Origin: an uncultured Clostridia bacterium
GTDB taxonomy: Bacteria > Bacillota > Clostridia > Christensenellales > CAG-138
Assembly: GCA_944336475.1 (NCBI GenBank)
Contig: CALVLD010000016.1
Span: 1-48,958, forward strand
Reading direction: 5' to 3'
DNA: 48,958 nucleotides
In this document: one piece after another, positions 42,981-48,958 of the stretch
Layout: each line of letters begins with the position of its first letter
How positions within the stretch are numbered: position 1 is the stretch's first letter
Position numbers and translations under genes: made by a program
Notes under the pieces: generated by a model
The model's database searches: none
What the model saw: the letters and a program-made list of their open reading frames with translations, nothing else
What the model was told of the DNA's origin: nothing

Positions 42981-43973
42981 ATGAATCATGAAACAATATT
43001 GCGCATCGTAAAAGCAAGCGGAGTTACCTCGGGTGAGCTTATACTTGTACATTTCTGGGGTGAGGATTCCGACAAGGAGATTGCGAACAGATTTATGGTC
43101 GCTGTAGCTGAATTAGGCGCTTCGCCCGTGCTACTACAGCAGGCCCGTACGATCAATCGTGACATCTTTAATGCCGCAAAGGAAAGCAGCTTTGGTGAAC
43201 GCTACTTTGATATGTTTTCAATGTTTGATGCAGTAATCGATGTATTTGCCTATCGTCCGGTAGTCCTCGGATATGAAATTCCGGACAAACAGACGAAGCT
43301 TTACCGAGGATATGTTTCCAAACTCTTTTACAAGTTGATGGGTTGCCGCAGGTTTACTCAGATAAGGGTACCCACTGAAGCAAACGCAGAAGAGGCGAGC
43401 CTGGATCCACAGGATTATATTCGTCGTTTGGAAAGGGCATATGACATAGACTATGAGACTCTCAGGTCGGAATGTGAGAAGGAAGTTAAAAGGCTCTCCT
43501 CCGCAAACAATATCATCGTACATACAGGAGATAACTGTGCTTTGAATTTTGAAATAAATGGACGTACATGGCATATAGATGCCGGCGATGGGGATATCCC
43601 CTGCGGCGAGATATACATTGCACCGCTTGAGAGCAAAACAAATGGCGATGTTTATTTTGAAACGTTCTATATGGATGGAGAGAAGTATTGCAATGTCACA
43701 TTACATGTTCTAAACGGCGAGGTGTGCAGCAGCAGCCATCCGCATATTGCAGAACGTTTTAGAGGCATGCCGAGGGAAAATCGGATAGTCTGCGAATTTG
43801 GCATCGGAATGAATCCTAACATTACAGACATGTGTGGGTATACAGTGCTGGATGAAAAGATGGTCGGAACGTTCCACATTGGCGTTGGCGCCAATGATAT
43901 GTTTGGCGGCGAGAATAAAGCGTCCGAACATACGGACTTTGTCGGATATGGGGAAGTGGAGGTCATAGCATGA
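42981..43973 (+). CDS. M29-type aminopeptidase-like protein
   Basis: 330 residues from the ATG at 42981 (GGAGGTG). The C-terminal half has the layout of thermophilic M29 metallo-aminopeptidases: DGDIPCGEIYIAPLESKTNG, EFGIGMNPNIT, LDEKMVGTFHIGVGANDMFG and GENKASEHTDFVGYGEVEV supply the Glu, His and Asp metal ligands. The N-terminal half (about 1-170) is less conserved. It leads a three-gene unit with an unknown protein and an ArsR/DUF2087 regulator. Confidence 0.78.
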   Translation: MNHETILRIVKASGVTSGELILVHFWGEDSDKEIANRFMVAVAELGASPVLLQQARTINRDIFNAAKESSFGERYFDMFSMFDAVIDVFAYRPVVLGYEIPDKQTKLYRGYVSKLFYKLMGCRRFTQIRVPTEANAEEASLDPQDYIRRLERAYDIDYETLRSECEKEVKRLSSANNIIVHTGDNCALNFEINGRTWHIDAGDGDIPCGEIYIAPLESKTNGDVYFETFYMDGEKYCNVTLHVLNGEVCSSSHPHIAERFRGMPRENRIVCEFGIGMNPNITDMCGYTVLDEKMVGTFHIGVGANDMFGGENKASEHTDFVGYGEVEVIA

Positions 43974-44341
43974 ATGAAATGATTGTTTCTGAATTAAACA
44001 GCTATATTGATGAAAGCGTTGCTCTTTGCAAAAGACGTAATTGCGAGCTGCTTGAGGATGAGCGTTCTGACGAGGCCGTGTTTGAAAAGGTCAAAGCAAA
44101 CGTTTACGATATTGTACGCACAATTCTGAATGTTGCGGTCAAAACAGGCGGGGGAGAGCCAGGCACCGTGCAACAATTCTTTGTGCAGAAGCTCGATCGG
44201 ATAGCGTCTGACTGGGCAGCTTCCTATAACAAGGCCAAGCTGCATGGCGATGCTGAAAAAGTGCATCTCGAACAGATAAAGCTCGATACCGTGCGTGAGA
44301 TAAAGTCACAATTTGCAGCGATTTGGGAGGGGAAAGCATGA
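43970..44341 (+). CDS. Unknown helical protein in the M29 operon
   Basis: 123 residues, not recognized. Almost all helix, charged, with EDERSDEAVFEKVKANVYDI, VQQFFVQKLDRIASDWAASY and KAKLHGDAEKVHLEQIKLDT. No signal or membrane segment. It overlaps both neighbours by four bases (ATGA), which suggests a stable complex or strict co-expression with the peptidase and the regulator. The charge pattern may indicate a coiled-coil bundle. Confidence 0.65.
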   Translation: MNEMIVSELNSYIDESVALCKRRNCELLEDERSDEAVFEKVKANVYDIVRTILNVAVKTGGGEPGTVQQFFVQKLDRIASDWAASYNKAKLHGDAEKVHLEQIKLDTVREIKSQFAAIWEGKA

Positions 44342-44925
44342 CTGAAAACGAGGCTGTCAGCCTTTTCAAGTGTCTGTCCGATAGGTCGCGGTTGCAGATA
44401 TTGAAGTCACTTGCAATTGAGGACATGTATGTTGAAAGGCTTGCCGAGCGATTGGGGATCACGGCATCCACCGTGTCATTCCACCTTAAAAAACTATCGG
44501 ATGCCGACGCCGTTTCCTCGTACAAAAGTCAATACTACACAATGTACTCGCTCAAGAAAGAGTTGTTCACAACAACCATACTTGAAATATTGCAAGAGGA
44601 GTCTGACGAAACGAAAGCGCAAGCCCAAAGGGATGCGGAATATCGTCAGCGGGTAATCGACTCATTCTTTGAATATGGAAAGTTGAAGTCCATCCCTGCC
44701 CAGCGCAAGAAGAAACGTATAGTTCTGGAAGTGATCGTGCAGGCATTCGAGTACGACCGTATCTATACCGAACGAGAGGTTAATATGATCATTGCCGATT
44801 TCCATGACGATTTTTGCACTATTCGTCGCGATATGATAAGCGAACGCCTCTTGGTCAGAGATGCCGGCGGGAAGGCATACCGGCGCATCAAGCAGGACGG
44901 TAAAGAAACGGAAAAACTGTCGTAG
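44338..44925 (+). CDS. ArsR-type HTH regulator with DUF2087 domain
   Basis: 195 residues from the ATG at 44338 after GAGGGG. Residues 1-85 are an ArsR winged helix (LFKCLSDRSRLQILKSLAIE, VERLAERLGITASTVSFHLK). No obvious ArsR metal site such as ELCVCDL is present. The C-terminus (about 110-185) is a DUF2087 domain: KKKRIVLEVIVQAFEYDRIY, TEREVNMIIADFHDDFCTIR, RDMISERLLVRD. Last gene of the operon; it may regulate the peptidase unit. The signal sensed is unknown. Confidence 0.88.
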   Translation: MTENEAVSLFKCLSDRSRLQILKSLAIEDMYVERLAERLGITASTVSFHLKKLSDADAVSSYKSQYYTMYSLKKELFTTTILEILQEESDETKAQAQRDAEYRQRVIDSFFEYGKLKSIPAQRKKKRIVLEVIVQAFEYDRIYTEREVNMIIADFHDDFCTIRRDMISERLLVRDAGGKAYRRIKQDGKETEKLS

Positions 44926-44944
44926 AAACCCTTGCGAACGAAAA

Positions 44945-44988
44945 GCAGCCCGGATGCCTGTCTGATAAAGGCAATATACACGGGCTGC
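44945..44988 (-). terminator. Terminator of the small lipoprotein gene
   Basis: gcagcccg (44945-44952) pairs with cgggctgc (44981-44988); read leftwards it is followed by TTTTCG. It can also close the rightward ArsR operon. Confidence 0.65.
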
Positions 44989-45014
44989 ATCCCTTAACAA
45001 TGGAACACAAGCTG

Positions 45015-45134
45015 TTAATCCTCAAGTCCTCGTATGCTGTCCTTGGTGTCCAACAAACCGATTTGACCGTCGCTACCGCAACCCGAAAAGACGAGCACGA
45101 GCACTACCGACAATACAAGCATCAACCGTTTCAT
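45015..45134 (-). CDS. 39-residue lipoprotein
   Basis: ATG at 45134, GCAGGAGG before it. The product is MKRLMLVLSVVLVLVFSGCG followed by SDGQIGLLDTKDSIRGLED: a lipobox (VFSGC) and only about 20 mature residues. It has its own promoter. Small peptides of this kind may be lipid-anchored signals or remnants; I cannot tell. A length cut-off of 60 residues would hide it. Confidence 0.65.
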   Translation of the reverse strand: MKRLMLVLSVVLVLVFSGCGSDGQIGLLDTKDSIRGLED

Positions 45135-45153
45135 AATGCTTCCTCCTGCAACT

Positions 45154-45182
45154 GTTATATCAGTTTAATGTGAATTCAACAA
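45154..45182 (-). promoter_or_regulatory. Promoter of the small lipoprotein gene
   Basis: Read leftwards: TTGTTG (45177-45182), 17 bases, TATAAC (45154-45159). Confidence 0.6.
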
Positions 45183-45445
45183 CGAAATCGTTCTGTCCGC
45201 AGCATTTGATACAGCGATGAAGCCCAATGTCACCGTTGCCACGGTTAATTTAGCATGAACATCTCAAGAAGTCAATGAGATAGCTCTTATGGATTTAATA
45301 TATCACAAAGGACATGCGATAGCATGTGCGCAATATTCAACCCTTTTAAGGGTGAGCCTTCACTATAGATATTATGAATATTCTTAAAGAGCGAATCAAA
45401 ACGATATTTGGTCACCTGTAAAAAGCTCGGATTAGGTTAGACCGC
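45183..45445. other. Non-coding gap before the NTPase gene
   Basis: No gene seen in either strand. It contains short hairpins (acatgcgatagcatgt near 45313 and cccttttaaggg near 45341) but no T-run or known RNA motif. Confidence 0.4.
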
Positions 45446-45937
45446 TCAAAAAAGGTTCGCCAGCATATCTATGGCAAGATCCAAAGCAGCATTCCTTCCC
45501 AACTCTGAGATATTGACAATAACAGCATCAGAAACGGAACAAACTGCATCCAGAAATTGATTCCGTTCCGATTTGATGGCAGCAATAACCGTTCTGGACG
45601 GCTCGTGCATTATTTCGATAACCGCACTACAAAACTTAGGTGAGCAAAGCTCAAGAAAGCCAAGTTCGTCCATAATTATGGGTACGTCGTGGGGGAGGGT
45701 AAGCACAAGCTCCGCCGCCTGGTCAAAGGCGGCCTTGGAGGGGGTCATCACACCCTCTTTGTTGACTGCAAGCACTATGTGATCGGGCGAACCAAGTATT
45801 CTGAAAATAACTGCAGGTATTCCGTTGACCGTATGCTTTTCGGTCAGGAAACCATGACGGATACCATATAGATCCGAAAGCCTCGCTATGATAGTGCTTT
45901 TTCCTGCACGTCTTTCACCACAAATCAGCAGCTTCAT
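45446..45937 (-). CDS. THEP1-like nucleoside triphosphatase (NTPase_1)
   Basis: 163 residues. P-loop LLICGERRAGKSTIIARL, and Walker B VPIIMDELGFLELCSPKF, typical of the small NTPase_1/THEP1 family, which hydrolyses nucleoside triphosphates in vitro. Physiological role unknown. The ribosome site is weak (TTAGG), so translation may be low or coupled to the glycosyltransferase 31 bases upstream. Confidence 0.82.
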   Translation of the reverse strand: MKLLICGERRAGKSTIIARLSDLYGIRHGFLTEKHTVNGIPAVIFRILGSPDHIVLAVNKEGVMTPSKAAFDQAAELVLTLPHDVPIIMDELGFLELCSPKFCSAVIEIMHEPSRTVIAAIKSERNQFLDAVCSVSDAVIVNISELGRNAALDLAIDMLANLF

Positions 45938-45968
45938 GCCTAAATGATACCTTGGTGCAATATCATTG

Positions 45969-47675
45969 TCAAGTATAGAGTGGATTGATCTCTATCGCAG
46001 GCGCAGGATTGACAGAAATATCAGGAATAAACTTATTATAGTCATAGTTTGGATTATAGAATGGGTCGCCATTCTTGAGCATATCCCTGAAAGCATCATA
46101 GCAGCGGATCAGATTGTTCTTTGTCGCATCGCAATAATTCATTGGAAAAGCATTTAGCCGAGCCTTTGCATAAGGTGTGAATACAGTGCGTTTTTGTCTA
46201 TGCGCAAGCCTGATACACAGCTCAGTATCCCAACCTATATCCGTAAATGTTTCATCAAAAAGCCCCGCCGATGCAAAATCATCTGATCTGACCGCCATGA
46301 ATGCACCCTCTACAGCCGTAACATTTCTCATGACGGAAGTGAAGCAGCATTTGGTGACATCGCGCATGTCATCGGCAGTATTAAAGTATGGGCTGCCGGC
46401 CCATCCACCCAAGCCAACAACAGTACCGCATGAATAGAGGCTGCCGTTTGGAGCAAAAAGCTTTCCGCCACATGCGGATACTCCCTTTAGGCTCAGCGGC
46501 CCAATGAGCTGCTCTACAAAATCCGGAGAAAGCACTTCCGCATTCGGAGAGACAAAAATGAGGTAATCGGCAGATGAGCTGGCTGATCCGTCGTTTGCCA
46601 ACATGGGTGTGTTCGCTTTTGAAACCTTTGAACGAAGTATCCTTGCAGCTTTATTACGCTTTAAGGCGTCAAGGTACGTATTAAGTTCGGGGACGGTCTC
46701 ACTGCTTAAAGCAGCTGATATCGTTAACCTGTAATTTTCAAACGTGGCAATAGCATCAATGGATTCGATGCACCGCTTAAGCATTCGCACATCAGTAGGG
46801 TTGGGTATTATAATTTCTACCGAAGCTCGCCTTCGTATCGGAATGTGCAATTTGAAGCTGCTGTCAAACAGACCGTCGGATACGTCGAAACCACGCCTTT
46901 CAAGAGATCTAACGTAGCCATGGTTCGTACAGACACAGCCGGAGGCTGTAAGCAACACCCTTGCAATATGCGTTTTTTTGTTTGACAGCCCAGCTATGCG
47001 CAGAACATAATCATGATAGTCCCCGCCGCCATATCCACCGGCATCAAAGTGAACTGACGATTTTACCAAAAGAGGCCTGGATACAAAATCATAGCATAGC
47101 TGGCCCTCGGGTGAATATTTCGGTTTCAGAAAGGGGTAATTGCGATTGCCGGACTCATCGATTGAATCACAATCCGCATAGACCATGTCTGTGGCAGCAT
47201 CTGCTTGAAACTGTGATACCATAGTAAACAGAGCATCCGGTTCAAGTCTGTCGCCCGGATAGAGCTGCATCAAGAACTTACCATTGGCCTCAGATTCCGC
47301 AGAGATTAGCCTTTCCGTATTCGTACCGTTAAGCTGAACTACACGCATGCGCTGCACCTCCGGAAGCTTAAGCTCGCTTCCGAGATCCGTTGCGATTATC
47401 AGCTCCCACTTTGAGTATGTCTGTGCAACGATGGATACGACCGTTGCGTTCAGCTTGGTCTTCTCGGAATCATCGCATGCGACGATCACGGATATAAGTG
47501 GCGAATATGAATTTCCCACAGGCGGCTGTTCGCGCTGCCTATTAAGCCTGTCGATGGAAGCTCGACTATTCTCAACAAAAGCAGGGTAGTCATCATATTT
47601 AGCTCTCGATGAAATGCGCTTGGGTGCAGCGCAAAGAAGTATATCGGCTAATTCAGCTATTCGTATCTTACTCAT
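45969..47675 (-). CDS. Glycosyltransferase with two GT2 (GT-A) domains
   Basis: 568 residues. Domain one (about 60-250) starts ISVIVACDDSEKTKLNATVV and has ADCDSIDESG as a DxD-like site; domain two (about 285-500) has VEIIIPNPTDVRMLKRCIES, VSPNAEVLSPDFVEQLI, and the late-GT2 signature DIGWDTELCIRLAHRQ. The second domain lacks the usual GT2 DxD (it reads SPNAEV). Possibly adds rhamnose or other sugars to a surface polysaccharide; no partner genes are near. It is divergent from the dihydrolipoamide dehydrogenase gene. Confidence 0.85.
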   Translation of the reverse strand: MSKIRIAELADILLCAAPKRISSRAKYDDYPAFVENSRASIDRLNRQREQPPVGNSYSPLISVIVACDDSEKTKLNATVVSIVAQTYSKWELIIATDLGSELKLPEVQRMRVVQLNGTNTERLISAESEANGKFLMQLYPGDRLEPDALFTMVSQFQADAATDMVYADCDSIDESGNRNYPFLKPKYSPEGQLCYDFVSRPLLVKSSVHFDAGGYGGGDYHDYVLRIAGLSNKKTHIARVLLTASGCVCTNHGYVRSLERRGFDVSDGLFDSSFKLHIPIRRRASVEIIIPNPTDVRMLKRCIESIDAIATFENYRLTISAALSSETVPELNTYLDALKRNKAARILRSKVSKANTPMLANDGSASSSADYLIFVSPNAEVLSPDFVEQLIGPLSLKGVSACGGKLFAPNGSLYSCGTVVGLGGWAGSPYFNTADDMRDVTKCCFTSVMRNVTAVEGAFMAVRSDDFASAGLFDETFTDIGWDTELCIRLAHRQKRTVFTPYAKARLNAFPMNYCDATKNNLIRCYDAFRDMLKNGDPFYNPNYDYNKFIPDISVNPAPAIEINPLYT

Positions 47676-47727
47676 AATAATAATTATTTCTCATTCATTT
47701 ATTTTTATTATTTTAGCTGTGTTCATA

Positions 47728-47756
47728 TTGAAATGGAATCTATGTTGTGCTATCAT
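47728..47756 (+). promoter_or_regulatory. Promoter of the dihydrolipoamide dehydrogenase gene
   Basis: TTGAAA (47728-47733), 17 bases, TATCAT (47751-47756), 31 bases before the start. Confidence 0.65.
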
Positions 47757-47787
47757 TTGACTGTACATGTAGAAAGGAACCAGATAT

Positions 47788-48958
47788 ATGTCAGGCTTTG
47801 ATTATGATGTTGCGGTGCTTGGCGGTGGCCCCGGCGGATATATAGCCGCTATTCGCTCTGCTCAGTTGGGGAAAAGGGTTGCGCTTATTGAGTCGCACGA
47901 ACTCGGCGGAACGTGCCTTAACCGAGGATGTATCCCTACCAAGGCTCTGCTGCACTGCGCAGAGGTGTACCACAGCGCAGCAAATGCATCGGGATTTGGT
48001 GTATCAGCCGGGGAAGTAAGCTTTGATTATTCGGCTATGGCGGCCTATAAAGATGCTGTTGCCGCAAAACTACGCTCCGGTATAGCTGGGCTTGAAAAAG
48101 CGCATGGAGTAAAGGTGATAAATGGCTTCGGAAGGTTGACTGACATGCACACCATTGGCGTAAGTCGATCGGATGACACGGAGATTAGTGTCTCGGCCGA
48201 ACGGATTATACTTGCAACAGGATCCGCTCCCGTAATTCCGCCGATTGATGGCATAGACGGCCCAAATATAATGACCTCCGATGATGTGCTCGCCATGACC
48301 GAGCTTCCCGAGAGCTTTGTTATAATAGGTGGAGGCGTTATCGGCATTGAGTTTGCAACACTATTCTCCACACTCGGTAAGCCCGTCACCGTAATTGAGA
48401 TGATGCCTTCCATACTTCCCGGGGTTGATTCTGATGCCGTCCGCACGATGCTTCGTGTCCTTAAAAAGAAAAAGGTCGAGGTTATCTGCAATGCCATGGT
48501 CACTAAACTTGAGGGTGGTGATACCGTTACGGTTACATATGACGTCAACGGTACTGTAAAGACCGCAACCGGTGCATGCTGTATTGTTAGTGTTGGCAGA
48601 CGTCCTCTGACAAAGGATATCGGTCTTGAAAAAATCGGCGTTGAAATGAATCGTGCATTTGTTGCAATTAACGAAAGATGCAGGAGCAGTATCGAAAACA
48701 TCTTTGCCATTGGTGACATCACCGGCAAGGTACAGCTTGCCCATGTTGCATCCGCACAGGCGCTTGTTGCAGCAGCCAATGCCTGCGGTCACGATGAGAT
48801 AATGGACTATACGGTCATTCCCTCGTGCATCTACACAAGTCCGGAGATCGCATTTGTAGGACTATCTGAGGACAAAGCAAAGGCGCAGGGGATAGATTAT
48901 AGAATTGGTTCCTATAACGTTGCAGGCAATGGGAGATCGATGGTGATGGGGGAGAATA
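47788..48958 (+). CDS. lpdA: Dihydrolipoamide dehydrogenase, 3' end outside the window
   Basis: 390 codons are visible, open to the right edge; a full-length enzyme has about 450-480. FAD motif VAVLGGGPGGYIAAIRSAQL, redox disulfide GGTCLNRGCIPTKALL, NAD motif VIIGGGVIGIEFATLFSTLG, and GDITGKVQLAHVASAQA. Reoxidizes dihydrolipoamide in 2-oxoacid dehydrogenase or glycine cleavage complexes. No E1/E2 genes are visible here; the E2-fold protein at 12.2 kb lacks a lipoyl domain and is far away. Confidence 0.95.
   Translation, partial: MSGFDYDVAVLGGGPGGYIAAIRSAQLGKRVALIESHELGGTCLNRGCIPTKALLHCAEVYHSAANASGFGVSAGEVSFDYSAMAAYKDAVAAKLRSGIAGLEKAHGVKVINGFGRLTDMHTIGVSRSDDTEISVSAERIILATGSAPVIPPIDGIDGPNIMTSDDVLAMTELPESFVIIGGGVIGIEFATLFSTLGKPVTVIEMMPSILPGVDSDAVRTMLRVLKKKKVEVICNAMVTKLEGGDTVTVTYDVNGTVKTATGACCIVSVGRRPLTKDIGLEKIGVEMNRAFVAINERCRSSIENIFAIGDITGKVQLAHVASAQALVAAANACGHDEIMDYTVIPSCIYTSPEIAFVGLSEDKAKAQGIDYRIGSYNVAGNGRSMVMGEN

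Noticed and set aside
45183..45445. Possible small RNA in the gap before the NTPase gene.
   Set aside because: Only short weak hairpins, no promoter plus terminator pair and no known RNA motif.

Overview
The window comes from a spore-forming member of the Bacillota, most likely class Clostridia. Evidence: two tandem alpha/beta-type small acid-soluble spore proteins, two spore-coat-like proteins, a SpoIVFA/SpoIVFB pair, sepF-divIVA, the ylxY-mlpA pair known from Bacillus, strong Shine-Dalgarno sites and many TTGACA/TATAAT promoters with 17-base spacers. A dockerin-bearing secreted protein suggests a gut or fibre-associated lifestyle. The species cannot be named from the sequence.

Layout. (1) 1-5.8 kb is an accessory island: the 3' end of a sigma-70-like gene typical of integrative elements, a non-coding stretch with a strong hairpin, then a leftward run of acetyltransferase genes (six GNAT domains in five genes) with an NTF2-like gene, an unknown gene and a DUF6061-like gene. 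It ends inside a truncated HTH repressor gene, which looks like an insertion or deletion junction. (2) 5.8-16.5 kb: a Y-family DNA polymerase, two coat proteins, a large secreted caspase-fold protease with dockerin, an acyl-CoA ligase/E2-like acyltransferase pair, GAPDH, peptidase T and a seven-tRNA array (Pro, Glu, Met, Asp, Thr, Tyr, Leu). (3) 16.5-22.3 kb: ylxY-like, M16 peptidase, dUTPase, HlyD-like protein, YggS, SepF, DivIVA and DUF5665, a cell-envelope and division neighbourhood. (4) 22.3-32.2 kb: a 2430-residue cyclic beta-1,2-glucan synthase homologue, a membrane-anchored PQQ-type propeller and a cyclophilin lipoprotein. (5) 32.2-36.8 kb: a 41-residue membrane peptide divergent from an S24/LexA-like regulator, SpoIVFA/B, two SASPs and an aldo-keto reductase. 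(6) 36.8-49 kb: a cobalamin-riboswitch-controlled corrinoid ABC transporter, rhamnulose-1-phosphate aldolase, an ECF S component, RmuC, an M29 aminopeptidase/unknown/ArsR-DUF2087 operon, a 39-residue lipoprotein, a THEP1-like NTPase, a double GT2 glycosyltransferase and the start of a dihydrolipoamide dehydrogenase.

The most notable structure is at 32.5-32.7 kb. Four 17-bp near-palindromes of form RTWTCC-N5-GGAWAY lie between the divergent small-membrane-protein and S24-regulator genes; two of them fill the promoter spacers. The regulator carries Cys in place of the usual S24 serine and Arg in place of the usual lysine. I read this as a self-regulated switch that is not the standard Gram-positive LexA system. 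Other points of interest are the dockerin-tagged clan CD peptidase, an intrinsic terminator whose U-run touches the spoIVFA start codon, an E2-fold acyltransferase lacking the catalytic His, and two tiny genes (41 and 39 residues) that length cut-offs would miss.
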